This document shows positions 8,506 to 20,498 of a stretch of 64,000 bases of DNA, one piece after another. Within the stretch, counting starts at the first letter, position 1. Each line of letters opens with the position of its first letter. The stretch lies in assembly GCA_943788425.1 (NCBI GenBank), contig CALSQF010000006.1, forward strand, positions 487,606 to 551,605, in the 5' to 3' direction. Below the pieces are notes generated by a model. That model did no database searches and was not told where the DNA came from. It saw only the letters and a program-made list of their open reading frames with translations. The translations under genes were made by a program, and so were the position numbers. Origin of the DNA: an uncultured Planktomarina sp. GTDB taxonomy: Bacteria; Pseudomonadota; Alphaproteobacteria; Rhodobacterales; Rhodobacteraceae.

Positions 8506-9690
8506 ATGACACGCGATAAACGTACACTCGCGGTGCATGCCGGCACCCGGCGCTCGCAGTTTTCTGAAATGTCTGAAGCAATTTATATGACACAGGGCTT
8601 TGCCTATGCCTCTGCCGAGGCGGCGGAGGCGCGGTTTGAGCAGGCCGGGACGGATGAATTTATTTATGCCAGATATGGCAATCCCACTGTGCGGATGTTT
8701 GAGGAGCGGATCGCCGCTTTGGAGGGTACCGAAGATGGGTTTGCCACGGCCAGTGGTATGGCGGCGGTGCATGGGGCTTTGGTCGCAATGACGAAAGCCT
8801 GTGATCATGTGGTGGCGGCGCGGGCGCTGTTTGGCTCTTGTCTTTACGTTTTAGAAGATGTTTTGGCGCGCTTTGGCGTACGGGTAACTTTGGTGGATGG
8901 TTTGGATATGCAAGCTTGGGCTGAGGCGATTACCCCGCAGACAAGGCTGGTATTCTTTGAGAGTATTTCCAACCCGACCCTGGAGGTGATTGATATCGCG
9001 CAGGTCTCTGCGCTCGCCCATGCGGTGGGCGCTTATGTGGTGGTGGACAATGTGTTTTCAACACCCGTTTACTCAAAGGCAATCGAATTGGGCGTTGATG
9101 TGGTGATCTATTCTGCCACCAAACACATCGACGGGCAGGGACGTGGCTTGGGCGGGGTGGTTCTGGGAACGAAAGATGTCATTCGTGGCATCATAGAGCC
9201 ATTTATGAAGCATACGGGCGGCGCGATGAGCCCCTTTAACGCTTGGATGATGGTGAAAAGTTTGGAAACTCTGGAACTGCGTGTGCGTGCACAGGTTGAG
9301 ACGGCCAATGTATTGGCAGAGTCTTTGCTGTACCGGAAAGATCTCGCGCGCGTGATTTATCCTGGCTTGAAAACCCATCCGCAGTTTGCTCTGACGCAGG
9401 CGCAAATGGGCGCGGGCGGGACAGTGATGGCTTTGGATGTTGGCAGCAAGGAACGCGCGTTTCGGTTTATGAATGCTTTGGAGATCATTCTTATTTCCAA
9501 CAACCTAGGGGATTCGAAGTCAATTATCACCCATCCCGCGACCACAACACATCAGCGCTTGCCGCAGGCGCAAAAAGACCTGCTGGGCATCACGCCGGGA
9601 TTGTTGCGGTTTTCGGTGGGGCTTGAGAGTGCTCGAGATCTTGAGGCTGACCTAATGGCGGCGCTGGATGCGGCGGGTACAGCGGTATAA
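8506..9690 (+). CDS. metZ: O-succinylhomoserine sulfhydrylase
   Basis: PLP enzyme that makes homocysteine directly from O-succinylhomoserine and sulfide in methionine synthesis. It is a 394-residue Cys/Met-metabolism PLP enzyme. The N-terminus has LAVHAGTRRSQFSEMSEAIY. A central YARYGNPTV segment and the PLP-lysine motif YSATKHIDGQGR are clear. The C-terminus has SLGD-like NLGDSKSIITHPATTTH and LLRFSVGLE. I start at ATG 8506 because AAGGAGGG lies directly upstream; the in-frame ATG at 8449 would place coding sequence over the terminator. Regulation by the upstream SAM-II riboswitch is strongly implied. MetZ is the alphaproteobacterial counterpart of the MetB-MetC route. Confidence 0.94.
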   Translation: MTRDKRTLAVHAGTRRSQFSEMSEAIYMTQGFAYASAEAAEARFEQAGTDEFIYARYGNPTVRMFEERIAALEGTEDGFATASGMAAVHGALVAMTKACDHVVAARALFGSCLYVLEDVLARFGVRVTLVDGLDMQAWAEAITPQTRLVFFESISNPTLEVIDIAQVSALAHAVGAYVVVDNVFSTPVYSKAIELGVDVVIYSATKHIDGQGRGLGGVVLGTKDVIRGIIEPFMKHTGGAMSPFNAWMMVKSLETLELRVRAQVETANVLAESLLYRKDLARVIYPGLKTHPQFALTQAQMGAGGTVMALDVGSKERAFRFMNALEIILISNNLGDSKSIITHPATTTHQRLPQAQKDLLGITPGLLRFSVGLESARDLEADLMAALDAAGTAV

Positions 9691-9813
9691 TCGGTTAAAG
9701 GCGCTTGAAATTCTTCTATGCAAACTAACTCGAGTAGAAAAAAGTTGAAATCCTGCCCGACGATCCCCAAAATAACTGGGATTAGGCCCGCACCTTTGAA
9801 AGGGGAAATTGCC

Positions 9814-10815
9814 GTGAATATTCACCTTCCATCCATGGATGACGCCGCATCGAATGTGGGCTGTTCAGATGAAACGCAAGACCTGAGCCGTGATTATGCG
9901 CAGGATTTTGTGGCGGATGCCGACTACATCCGCACCCTGCCTGATCTACAAAACGGCCCGACCTCGTTGATCCGCGGTGCGCAAAAATTCATCCAACATG
10001 TGGGGATTTCCAATTTCCGTTTACCGATCCGGTTTCAAACGCGGGACTCTGATCCTTTGGTATTGGAGGCCTCAGTCACTGGTTCGGTTTCTTTGGATGC
10101 AGAGAAAAAGGGTATTAATATGTCGCGCATTATGCGCACATTTTATCGCCAGGCGGAGGAGACCTTTAGCTTCGATGTGATGGCGCGCACGCTGGATGAT
10201 TACAAAACTGACTTAGAGAGTTTTGATGCACGGCTGCAAATGCGCCTGTCTTTTCCGATGCAGGTGCAAAGCCTGCGCAGCGGGTTGAGTGGCTTTCAAT
10301 ATTACAACATTGCTTTGGAAGTTGTGGAGCGCGCGGGGGCGCGTCACAAGATTGTGCATCTCGATTATGTCTATTCGTCTACCTGCCCGTGTTCGTTGGA
10401 GTTGTCCGAGCACGCGCGCCGTGAGCGTGGGCAGTTGGCCACGCCGCATTCGCAGCGGTCTGTGGCGCGGATCTCGGTTGTCTTGGCAGAGGGGCAGCCG
10501 CGCCTTTGGTTTGAAGATTTGGTCGAACTTTGCCGCAAAGCGGTGGCAACCGAGACACAGGTTATGGTCAAACGTGAAGATGAGCAAGCCTTTGCGGAGT
10601 TAAACGCGGCCAATCCGATTTTTGTCGAAGATGCCGCTCGGTTGTTCTGTGAGCAATTGCAAAGTGACCCGCGCATTGGAGATTTCCGCGTGATCGCCAG
10701 CCATCAAGAAAGTCTTCACAGCCATGATGCTATTTCTGTTCTGACCGAGGGTGCAACTTTTGCGCAAACCAGTATGGATCCAAGCACATTTGCAAACCTC
10801 TTTCACGTTGGCTGA
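9814..10815 (+). CDS. folE2: GTP cyclohydrolase FolE2 (type IB)
   Basis: Opens the GTP ring to dihydroneopterin triphosphate, the first step of folate and queuosine-precursor synthesis. FolE2 is the metal-flexible form, often used when zinc is scarce. The protein has 333 residues from GTG 9814, which follows AAAGGGGA. Motifs include GAQKFIQHVGISNFRLP near the N-terminus, the STCPCSLELSEH segment with the metal Cys, and the C-terminal HSHDA. A longer start at ATG 9718 is possible but adds an unconserved-looking lysine-rich leader. I saw no clear Zur box upstream. The gene stands 27 bases before trkH's upstream region. Confidence 0.9.
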   Translation: MNIHLPSMDDAASNVGCSDETQDLSRDYAQDFVADADYIRTLPDLQNGPTSLIRGAQKFIQHVGISNFRLPIRFQTRDSDPLVLEASVTGSVSLDAEKKGINMSRIMRTFYRQAEETFSFDVMARTLDDYKTDLESFDARLQMRLSFPMQVQSLRSGLSGFQYYNIALEVVERAGARHKIVHLDYVYSSTCPCSLELSEHARRERGQLATPHSQRSVARISVVLAEGQPRLWFEDLVELCRKAVATETQVMVKREDEQAFAELNAANPIFVEDAARLFCEQLQSDPRIGDFRVIASHQESLHSHDAISVLTEGATFAQTSMDPSTFANLFHVG

Positions 10816-10855
10816 TTGCTTGACTTGCGGGGCATTCATTGCCATCGCTTAACGC

Positions 10856-12304
10856 ATGTTTGATGTACGCCCCGTCTTCAATGTGATCGGTTTGCTGGTG
10901 AGTTGCTTGGGGCTCACTATGATGTTTCCCATGGCCTTGGATATGTCTCGAGGTAATGGGCATGCGGGCGTTTTTTTGGAATCTGCTCTGATCACCTGTT
11001 TGACTGGCAGTGTGATGTATTTGGCGACGCGACGAGAGGCGGCGCGGGGCCTCACCCTACAACAGACGTTTTTGCTGACCTCAGGGGTTTGGCTGGCCCT
11101 GCCGATTTTTGGTGCCTTGCCGTTTGCCTTGGGCGCAACGGACTCGAGTTTTACCGATGCGTTTTTTGAAGCCATGTCCGGGCTGACCACCACAGGTGCG
11201 ACGGTGATTTCAGGTTTGGATTACCTGCCCGATGGCCTTTTGCTCTGGCGCTCGATCCTGCAATGGTTGGGCGGGATTGGGATTATTGTTGTGGCTATGG
11301 TGTTTTTGCCGGAGCTGCGCGTGGGCGGGATGCAAATCTTTAAATCAGAGGGCTTTGACACCTTCGGTAAAATTTTGCCCCGCGCAACGGAAATCGCCGC
11401 GCAAGTTGCTTGGCTCTATGTCGGGCTCACGGGGGCCTGTGCGGTGATCTACATCGCAACGGGTATGCGCAGTTTTGATGCGGTGCTGCATGCGATGACC
11501 ACCATCGCGACGGGGGGATTTTCGACCTATGACAGCTCTTTTGTGAAATTTGGTGCCTCAACGGAATATGCCGCTGTGGTGTTCATGTGTTTGGCGGCCC
11601 TGCCTTTCGTGCGCTATGTGCAGCTGATCAACGGGGCGCCTGGCTCGTTGTTTCACGATTCTCAAGTGCGCGTATTTTTCATCGTGCTTTTGGTGACTGT
11701 TGGGTTTTTAACTCTGGTGTTGTGGCAGGGGTATCAATTTTCGGGTGAATTGGGCTTTCGAAAAGCGCTCTTTAATGTGGTGTCGATCACCACCGGGACG
11801 GGATACGCCAGCGCCGATTACAGCAGCTGGGGCCCGGTGGCCCTGGTGGTGTTTTTCTATGCCGGGCTTGTGGGGGGGTGCGCCGGGTCAACGTCTTGCT
11901 CGGTCAAAGTGTTTCGCTATCAACTATTGGTCTCAGCCATTCACATGCAGCTGCGCAAAATTCACAGTCCCAACGGCATCTTCAACCTGCGGTATCAGGG
12001 CCGAATTGTGGGTATGGACGTCATCAATTCGGTGATTTCTTTCTTTGTGATATTCTTCGTCTCGCTTGGGGTCTCGGCGATGGCCTTGGCGCTCACTGGG
12101 CTTGATTTGTTGACAGCCTTCTCTGGCGCGGCGGCGGCTCTGGCCAATATTGGGCCGGGTTTGGGAGAGGTGATTGGCCCGTCGGGCAATTACAGCACAT
12201 TAAGCGATGGCGCAAAATGGATTTTGGCCTTCACAATGTTGCTTGGACGGTTGGAGCTTCTGGCGGTCTATACATTATTCACACTTAGGTTCTGGAGGAA
12301 TTGA
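10856..12304 (+). CDS. trkH: Trk potassium uptake protein TrkH
   Basis: Membrane subunit of the Trk K+ uptake system, which works with the NAD-binding TrkA regulator (not in this window). The 482 residues are strongly hydrophobic. Four P-loop repeats supply the K+ filter: TTTGATVISG near residue 105, TIATGGFSTYDSS, TTGTGYASADYSSW and NIGPGLGEVIG. ATG 10856 lacks a strong ribosome binding site. The gene is followed so closely by the ThDP-enzyme gene (shared TGATG) that the two are probably cotranscribed, although their functions do not obviously connect. Confidence 0.94.
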   Translation: MFDVRPVFNVIGLLVSCLGLTMMFPMALDMSRGNGHAGVFLESALITCLTGSVMYLATRREAARGLTLQQTFLLTSGVWLALPIFGALPFALGATDSSFTDAFFEAMSGLTTTGATVISGLDYLPDGLLLWRSILQWLGGIGIIVVAMVFLPELRVGGMQIFKSEGFDTFGKILPRATEIAAQVAWLYVGLTGACAVIYIATGMRSFDAVLHAMTTIATGGFSTYDSSFVKFGASTEYAAVVFMCLAALPFVRYVQLINGAPGSLFHDSQVRVFFIVLLVTVGFLTLVLWQGYQFSGELGFRKALFNVVSITTGTGYASADYSSWGPVALVVFFYAGLVGGCAGSTSCSVKVFRYQLLVSAIHMQLRKIHSPNGIFNLRYQGRIVGMDVINSVISFFVIFFVSLGVSAMALALTGLDLLTAFSGAAAALANIGPGLGEVIGPSGNYSTLSDGAKWILAFTMLLGRLELLAVYTLFTLRFWRN

Positions 12305-13890
12305 TGTCGGACACCAAACCCCTAGGGGCACAGATTTCACATATGCTAAAAGATCGCGGCGTGGATGTCATTTTTGGAATTCCTGGTGTACATAATCAGG
12401 AAATGTACCGCGGTATTGAAGAGGCCGGTATTCGCCACATCCTGGCGCGCCATGAGCAGGGCGCGGGTTTTATGGCTGATGGCTACGCGCGGGCCACTGG
12501 CAAGCCGGGTGTGGCTTATGTCATTACCGGACCGGGTCTGTGCAATATTATGACACCGATGGCTCAAGCCTTTTCGGATTCCGTGTCGATGTTGGTGTTG
12601 TCGAGCTGTTTGGATGAAACCGCGGCCCGGCGCGGGCAGTTGCATCAAATGTTGGATCAAGAGGCTGCCGCTGGGAGCGTTTGTGATTGGTCTTATCAGG
12701 CCAATACAGCCGAGGCGGCCTATAATTTGATTGACCGCGCCATACTTGAGTTTCAAACTCACCGCCCCCGCAGCAAGCATATCCAAGTGCCCATCGCTCA
12801 GTTGGAAGGGCTGGCGGACCCTGCGCCGCGCCGGCCGGTGGGGCTTGCTGAAGCAGTTGGAGCGTATTCTGCGGATCTGCGCCCACTCGCCGAGGAGCTT
12901 TCTAAGGCTTCTAAGCCGTTATTTGTCATTGGCGGCGGGGCGGCGGAAGCTGGCGCCGATATCGCTTCGGTTCTTGAGGCTTGCGGGGCGGCCTGTTTTG
13001 AGACCTATGCAGGGCGCGGGATTGTCCCCTGGGATTATCCTTTCAATTTTGGGGCGGCTTTGGCACGCCCCAGTTCGGCGCAAATTGTGGCACAGGCAGA
13101 TTGCGTCGTCGCAATTGGGACTGAATTGGCGGAGGTGGATTTATGGCGTGCGCATCTGGGGCATCTCTGCCCTCTGTACCGGATTGATATTGACCCCGAG
13201 TGTCTGGCGGATACGCAGCGCGCGGAGTTGGCGATCCTCGCGCGGGCTGAAGAGGCGATGGCCAGCCTCAGGTCTTTGATGGCGGATTCCCGTTCGCAGT
13301 GGCAGGCCGGATCGGTGGCGGATCAACGCGAACTTTGGCGGGGCGAAATTGCAGCGGAGCGCCCTGGGATAATTGCGATCGCTGAGGCTTTGCATGCGGT
13401 TATTCCCGATGATGCGATGATTTACTCAGATATGACGCAATTTGCCTATGTGGCCAATGAAATTTGGCCGATGACCCGCGCGAAACATTGGCACCATCCC
13501 TCGGGTTTTGGTACGCTGGGTTATGCGCTGCCGGCCGCTATTGGTGGTGCAGTGGCGCGGCCCGGCAAACCGACGCTGGCGATTGCGGGGGATTATGGGT
13601 TTCAGTATTCTGTGCAAGAGCTGGGCACAGCCGTTGAGCTTGGCCAACCGCTACCGATTATCCTCTGGGACAATGGCAGGTTGAAGGAAATTGAGGACAG
13701 TATGCGCAGCGCACAGATTGCACCCAATGCGGTCATTGCGAAAAATCCAAATTTTCTGGAACTGGCGAGGGCCTATGGGGCAGATGCGTCTGCGCCAGAG
13801 ACATTGGTGCAGATGCAAGAGGCGGTGACAGCGGCTTTCGACTCGGATCGCCCCAAATTGATTTACCTGTCGCCAAATATCTTGTCGTGA
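12304..13890 (+). CDS. ThDP-dependent enzyme, acetolactate synthase/AruI-like
   Basis: A 528-residue thiamine-diphosphate enzyme of the acetolactate synthase superfamily. The N-terminal pyrimidine domain has FGIPGVHNQEMYRG and RHEQGAGFMADGYARATG, holding the activating Glu. The central domain has GGGAAEAGADI. The C-terminal ThDP domain has AGDYGFQYSVQELGTAV and LWDNG, the Mg/ThDP motif. IPGVH and the following text recall 5-guanidino-2-oxopentanoate decarboxylase (AruI), but the substrate is not settled by sequence and no transaminase is adjacent. ATG 12304 is chosen because GGAGG at 12294-12298 gives 5-base spacing and ATG shares its A with the trkH stop (TGATG). Confidence 0.85.
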   Translation: MSDTKPLGAQISHMLKDRGVDVIFGIPGVHNQEMYRGIEEAGIRHILARHEQGAGFMADGYARATGKPGVAYVITGPGLCNIMTPMAQAFSDSVSMLVLSSCLDETAARRGQLHQMLDQEAAAGSVCDWSYQANTAEAAYNLIDRAILEFQTHRPRSKHIQVPIAQLEGLADPAPRRPVGLAEAVGAYSADLRPLAEELSKASKPLFVIGGGAAEAGADIASVLEACGAACFETYAGRGIVPWDYPFNFGAALARPSSAQIVAQADCVVAIGTELAEVDLWRAHLGHLCPLYRIDIDPECLADTQRAELAILARAEEAMASLRSLMADSRSQWQAGSVADQRELWRGEIAAERPGIIAIAEALHAVIPDDAMIYSDMTQFAYVANEIWPMTRAKHWHHPSGFGTLGYALPAAIGGAVARPGKPTLAIAGDYGFQYSVQELGTAVELGQPLPIILWDNGRLKEIEDSMRSAQIAPNAVIAKNPNFLELARAYGADASAPETLVQMQEAVTAAFDSDRPKLIYLSPNILS

Positions 13891-14513
13891 CATCAGCAAA
13901 AAGCGCCTTACGGGTCGACTTCGTGACTGGAGCTGTGGCGCATCGGTTGCGCTTTGGTGGTGGGCGCGGCCAGGATTTGGCCAAGGCGATGGGTATGCGC
14001 GCTGGTAAAACGCCAAGAATTGTCGACGCTACAGCAGGCCTTGGTCGCGATTCCTTTCTCTTGGCTTCACTTGGTGCCGAGGTGACTATGATTGAGCGCT
14101 CTGACGTCATGCATGGTTTACTGCAAGACGGCATGGCGCGCGCGCGGCAGGAGGGGGGTATATTTGGCACGATTCTTTCGCGGATGACTGTCTTGCATGG
14201 GGATGCGAAAGCGCTTTTGCCAAAATTGAACGCTGAGGCGATATTGATTGATCCCATGCACCCGCCGCGTAAGAATTCCGCCTTGGTCAAACGCGAGCTG
14301 CGCCAGGTGAGGGAGATTGTCGGCACTGATGAGGATGCAGTGGCGCTGATGCAGGTGGCACTTCGCCATGCGCGCCAGCGGGTGGTCCTGAAATGGCCGG
14401 CCAAAGCCGCACCAATGCCTGGTATCAAACCTCACTCGTATCAGATTTTGGGAAAATCCACGCGCTATGACGTGTTCATGTGTCATGCAGGCTGCGAAGG
14501 CAATGCTGTTTGA
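13887..14513 (+). CDS. rsmJ: 16S rRNA (guanine-1516-N2)-methyltransferase RsmJ
   Basis: S-adenosylmethionine-dependent methyltransferase that modifies G1516 of 16S rRNA. The 208-residue protein opens with VDFVTGAVAHRLRFGGGRGQ, typical of RsmJ. It then has the SAM site DATAGLGRDSFLLASLGAEVTMIERS and the catalytic DPMHPPR (usually DPMFPPR). It ends with VVLKWPAKAAP and a YDVF segment. The GTG start overlaps the ThDP-enzyme stop (GTGA). No independent ribosome binding site is obvious, so it is probably translated by coupling. Confidence 0.92.
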   Translation: MTSAKSALRVDFVTGAVAHRLRFGGGRGQDLAKAMGMRAGKTPRIVDATAGLGRDSFLLASLGAEVTMIERSDVMHGLLQDGMARARQEGGIFGTILSRMTVLHGDAKALLPKLNAEAILIDPMHPPRKNSALVKRELRQVREIVGTDEDAVALMQVALRHARQRVVLKWPAKAAPMPGIKPHSYQILGKSTRYDVFMCHAGCEGNAV

Positions 14514-14592
14514 CCTGGCTTTAAGAATATGGCTTTCTGTAGATAAATAATCATTTAGTGAGTAGGTTGGTCATACGATATCTGTCGTAGCT

Positions 14593-15004
14593 TTGAAATT
14601 CTTTCACTTTTTAGGGCTATTTTTGGCTGGTGGCTTGGGCGTTGCCAATAATCTTTTGATGAAAGAGCACCAACTAGCAAAAGAACTGCCGTCTGCCGCG
14701 ACGCAAAAAAACAATGGCGAAATTGGCGCGGATCGGCTTGGTGGCGATTGTCTTGCTGTGGGTAACGGGGTTTGGATTGGCATATCGTGTCTATGGGGGC
14801 ATGAACCTTGGGCTGGCTTTCAACATTAAACTTCTAGGGGCGACTGGTTTGCTCGGGGTGGTGATCTTTATAAATACCTATCCGCAGGCGATGGCAAAAA
14901 AAGGGCAGGCCCTGAACCCTAAGCTGATGAAGATCCTGCCTATGGTGGCGCGCAGTGCTTTGGTTTTGGTGCTGGTGGGAATCGCCGTGACCACAACATC
15001 CTAG
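14593..15004 (+). pseudogene. Small membrane protein, frameshifted at an A7 run
   Basis: The N-terminal half reads LKFFHFLGLFLAGGLGVANN from TTG 14593 to SAATQK. The C-terminal half reads TMAKLARIGLVAIVLLWVTG onward to 15004, but in the +1 frame. The break falls in ACGCAAAAAAAC (about 14701-14712). With six A instead of seven the two halves join as TQKTMAKL in a single ~137-residue protein with four predicted membrane segments. The gene may be a pseudogene, use transcriptional slippage at A7, or reflect a homopolymer error. The family is not recognised with certainty; it resembles small integral membrane proteins of Rhodobacteraceae. Confidence 0.75.
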
Positions 15005-15654
15005 CTGGACGGCCAGGCCCGGGACGAAAAAGGCGCGGCGCAGGCGCATAGATTCGCGGCTGTTTCTTTGATTGGTGCTTCAAATAATAGCCCCCGGCAG
15101 CCAAAGATTGCTTTGAGTTGTTCGGTGTGATTGATTGTTTCTCTGGCTCTTCGTTTTGGGTTCAAATATTGCGTAGCTCCTCCAGAATTCGCCGAAATTG
15201 TGGGAAATGAAAAAAATGAAAGAAAGATGAAAATAGCTCTTGCGACTCTCAGCAGGGAACCTTAAACCCACGTCTACCGGCGGCGCTGAGCGACACCGGT
15301 GCGAACGACGGGTCATTAGGACTACGGTTCGGAGAAGTACAACCGATACGAGTTTTTCATTTTGCGCATAAGTAATTGCGTAATTTGATTATTTTTGTGT
15401 CACGTTATTTGAAATATTGGTATCTGAAGAGATATGTGGGCGGTTTGGTTCATTCGATGAACAAACAACTGCATATCGACTTACTAGGGCTACTTCTTAT
15501 GAGGATGTCCGATGATGTAAGGTCAGCTTCACTGTTTGTTAGGTTTTTGTTTCTTTTGAAACTGAAGCACAATGGACAGAAATGATGTCCCGCCTGAACA
15601 GCGGGACGATGTGCAGAGGTTCGAACGTCAAGGATATACAGGTAACTGTATTTC
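15005..15654 (+). promoter_or_regulatory. rRNA operon upstream and leader region
   Basis: No convincing gene is present; the short open frames here lack ribosome binding sites and family resemblance. The region must hold the rRNA promoter(s) and leader. TTGAAA near 15409 with ATATGT 17 bases later is a weak candidate. A perfect hairpin GTCCCGC/GCGGGAC (15587-15607) and a GTAA-tetraloop hairpin ATACAG/CTGTAT (15636-15651) lie just before the 16S gene and probably belong to the precursor. Confidence 0.5.
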
Positions 15655-17126
<1,472 letters not shown>

Positions 17127-17366
17127 GATCTTAGCAGCAAGACTTTTGTCTTACTCGTAGATCACTTAGCATGATATGTCCTTTGCATATCAAAACATCA
17201 GTTCATCTTTTGATGGACTTGGGCCGAGCCGTCCTCATATCTCTTCAGAAATTGCAAGCCTTCGGCTTGTATCAGCCGCCTGATTGGACCACCACCGGCC
17301 CTTTCGGCAGACTTGTTTTGCAAGTCACCTGTCGGGCGTTGTCGATCTTGTTATGCAAGATCCACT

Positions 17367-17443
<77 letters not shown>

Positions 17444-17461
17444 TATATTACACCCTTAAAG

Positions 17462-17537
17462 GGGGCGTTAGCTCAGCTGGGAGAGCACCTGCTTTGCAAG
17501 CAGGGGGTCATCGGTTCGATCCCGATACGCTCCACCA
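17462..17537 (+). tRNA. alaT: tRNA-Ala (TGC)
   Basis: A 76-nt cloverleaf starting GGGGCGT and ending ACGCTCC-A-CCA, with anticodon loop TTTGCAA (TGC) and T loop GTTCGATCC. It lies 18 bases after tRNA-Ile, in the typical 16S-23S spacer order. Confidence 0.98.
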
Positions 17538-17971
17538 AGGATTTAAGTTTGAAAGTTAAGCAACTTTTGTTGTTTTGCTGTCCAACTTGGACATTGATCG
17601 GTCTTCGGGCTGACTTGACATCGTAAAGAGAGATACAAACATCAGAATTACTGGTGCACCAAGTAGGGTGTATCGTGATGTTGTTTGGCATCGTGTAAGA
17701 GGGGTAGGATTTATCTTATTCTTTTGTCACGCTGTCTTTTATAGCAACAGTTCACAAAGTAATTTTGTTCCAAGTTAAGTACAATTATACCTGAGTAATT
17801 CCGCAAGGTTTTACTCATCGTCGCTGCTCTATCCGGGCAGTGGCGGCACGAATGTTGCCCCCTCTTTGAACCAGCGGGGGCCCATGGGAATAATTTTGTA
17901 TGACTTTTGGTTCAGAATTTAGTCATCTTCGGATGATGTTGGCAGGACATGCAAAAGGCCTGTCTTCTTCT
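17538..17971 (+). other. tRNA-Ala to 23S spacer
   Basis: This 434-base stretch of the rRNA transcript has no gene that I can support. It would be removed by processing. The last bases before 23S form the 5' arm of a perfect 14-bp stem with the 3' flank (17972-17985 with 20913-20926). Confidence 0.8.
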
Positions 17972-18109
17972 GGATCAAATCAAGCGCGAAAAGGGCGTTT
18001 GGTGAATGCCTTGGCAGTAAGAGGCGATGAAGGACGTGATACTCTGCGATAAGTTATGGGGAGCTGAGAATAAGCTTTGATCCATAAATTTCCGAATGGG
18101 GCAACCCAC

Positions 18110-18242
18110 TTGATTGTTTCTAGTTATCGCGTAGCGATAACCACCCCGTGCTGGACCTTGTCCGGTAAATTTTGATCCTTTGGGATTAAGACACGAGTTG
18201 GTTATTATATGTTGCGCGCTTATCTAGATGCAAAACCAAGTA
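18110..18242 (+). other. Helix-9 intervening sequence of 23S rRNA
   Basis: About 133 nt replace the ~20-nt tip of helix 9 found in E. coli. It contains a perfect hairpin GTTATCGC/GCGATAAC (18123-18141), and its ends pair again as ACTTG/CAAGT. In alphaproteobacteria such insertions are cut out by RNase III, leaving a 5.8S-like 5' fragment. Cleavage here is inferred. Confidence 0.82.
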
Positions 18243-19275
18243 TTTATAACTTGAATACATAGGGTTATAAAAGCAAACCCGGGGAACTGAAACATCTAAG
18301 TACCCGGAGGAAAGGACATCAATTAGATACTCCCCTAGTAGCGGCGAGCGAACGGGGACCAGCCGAGCCATGAGTGTGACTAGAATGTGTTGGAAAGCAC
18401 AACCAAAGTGGGTGACAGTCCCGTATAGGAAGCATGATTGGACGTATTAAGTAGGGCGGGACACGTGAAATCCTGTTCGAAGATCGGAGGACCACCTCCG
18501 AAGGCTAAGTACTCCTTACTGACCGATAGTGAACCAGTACCGTGAGGGAAAGGTGAAAAGCACCCCGACGAGGGGAGTGAAACAGTTTCTGAAACCGGAC
18601 GCCTACAATCAGTTGGAGGGCCCTTGCGGCCTGACAGCGTACCTTTTGTATAATGGGTCATCGACTTAGTGTATCTAGCAAGCTTAAGCCGTTAGGTGTA
18701 GGCGCAGCGAAAGCGAGTCTTAATAGGGCGATTGAGTTAGATGCATTAGACCCGAAACCGAGTGATCTAGGCATGACCAGGTTGAAGGTTGGGTAACACC
18801 AACTGGAGGACCGAACCCACATCTGTTGAAAAAGATCGGGATGAGTTGTGCCTAGGGGTGAAAGGCCAATCAAACTCGGAGATAGCTGGTTCTCCGCGAA
18901 ATCTATTTAGGTAGAGCGTCATCCGAATACCCCGGGGGGTAGAGCACTGGATGGGTAATGGGGCCCCACAGGCTTACTGATCCTAACCAAACTCCGAATA
19001 CCCGGGAGTACTAGATGGCAGACACACTGCGGGTGCTAACGCCCGTAGTGAAAAGGGAAACAACCCTGACCGACAGTTAAGGCCCCTAATTCATGGCTAA
19101 GTGGGAAAGCAGGTGGGACGACCAAAACAACCAGGAAGTTGGCTTAGAAGCAGCCATCTTTTAAAGATAGCGTAACAGCTCACTGGTCTAATCAAGTTGT
19201 CCTGCGGCGAAGATGTAACGGGGCTCAAGCCATGAGCCGAAACTTCGGATGCATTTAATGCATGGTAGCGGAGCG

Positions 19276-19378
19276 TAGTGTGACATAGTTCCATGCGTCC
19301 TTCGTTTTATAGCGGACTGCGCGGGCTCTCGAGCCTTTGTGGTTGCGCGTAAAATACTGGACGCAAGGAGCTTTCTGT
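19276..19378 (+). other. Helix 45-46 intervening sequence of 23S rRNA
   Basis: About 100 extra nt interrupt the region between GGTAGCGGAGCG and GTGAAGCCGGCCTGTGAGG. A 12-position stem with one mismatch closes it (TTCCATGCGTCC at 19289-19300 with GGACGCAAGGAG at 19359-19370). A smaller GGCT/AGCC hairpin lies inside. Rhodobacter capsulatus is known to carry an RNase III-removed insertion at this site. Confidence 0.8.
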
Positions 19379-19933
19379 GAAGCCGGCCTGTGAGGGATCC
19401 GGTGGAGAGATCACTAGTGAGAATGATGACATGAGTAACGACAAAGGGGGTGAGAGACCCCCTCGCCGAAAATCCAAGGGTTCCTGCTTAAAGCTAATCT
19501 GAGCAGGGTAAGCCGGCCCCTAAGCCGAGGGCGAAAGCCGTAGGCGATGGGAACCAGGTTAATATTCCTGGGCCAGGAGGAAGTGACGGATCACGAAGAT
19601 TGTTGGATCAGGCGTAGTTGCCCCAGCAGTTCAGTGGTTCCTGGAAATAGCCCTCCATCAGACCGTACCCTAAACCGACACAGGTGGATAGGTAGAGTAT
19701 ACCAAGGCGCTTGAGAGAACTATGTTGAAGGAACTCGGCAAAATACCTCCGTAAGTTCGCGAGAAGGAGGCCCGGTTTCTAGGCAACTGGAAGCTGGGGG
19801 CACAAACCAGGGGGTGGCGACTGTTTACTAAAAACACAGGGCTCTGCGAAGTCGCAAGACGACGTATAGGGTCTGACGCCTGCCCGGTGCCTGAAGGTTA
19901 AAAGGAGGGGTGAGAGCTCCGAATTGAAGCCCA

Positions 19934-20016
<83 letters not shown>

Positions 20017-20274
20017 CGACTTCCCCGCTGTCTCCAACATAGACTCAGTGAAATTGAATTGCCTGTCAAGATGCAGGCTTCCCGCGGTTAGACGGAAAGA
20101 CCCCGTGCACCTTTACTACAACTTTACACTGATAACAGGCACAACATGTGCAGAATAGGTGGTAGGCTTTGAAGCAGAAACGCCAGTTTTTGTGGAGCCT
20201 CCTTTGAGATACCACCCTTGTTTTGCTTGTTATCTAACTGCGGTCCGTTATCCGGATCCAGGACCCTGTATGGT

Positions 20275-20306
<32 letters not shown>

Positions 20307-20444
20307 GCGTAACGGAGGCGCGCGAAGGTTGGCTCAGAGCGGTCGGAAATCGCTCGTTGAGTGCAATGGCAGAAGCCAGCCTGACTGCAAGACTGACAAG
20401 TCGAGCAGAGTCGAAAGACGGCCATAGTGATCCGGTGGTCCCGA

Positions 20445-20498
<54 letters not shown>

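Noticed and set aside
9691-9813. Zur operator ahead of folE2
   Set aside because: FolE2 is often zinc-controlled, but I saw no convincing Zur-type palindrome; only a weak ATCCC/GGGAT pair is present.
14701-14712. Programmed -1 ribosomal frameshift at A AAA AAC
   Set aside because: The heptamer looks classical, but the second half of the gene lies in the +1 frame, so a -1 shift would not join them.
15080-15585. Small open frames upstream of 16S
   Set aside because: They lack ribosome binding sites and recognisable protein features, and the location fits promoter and leader DNA.
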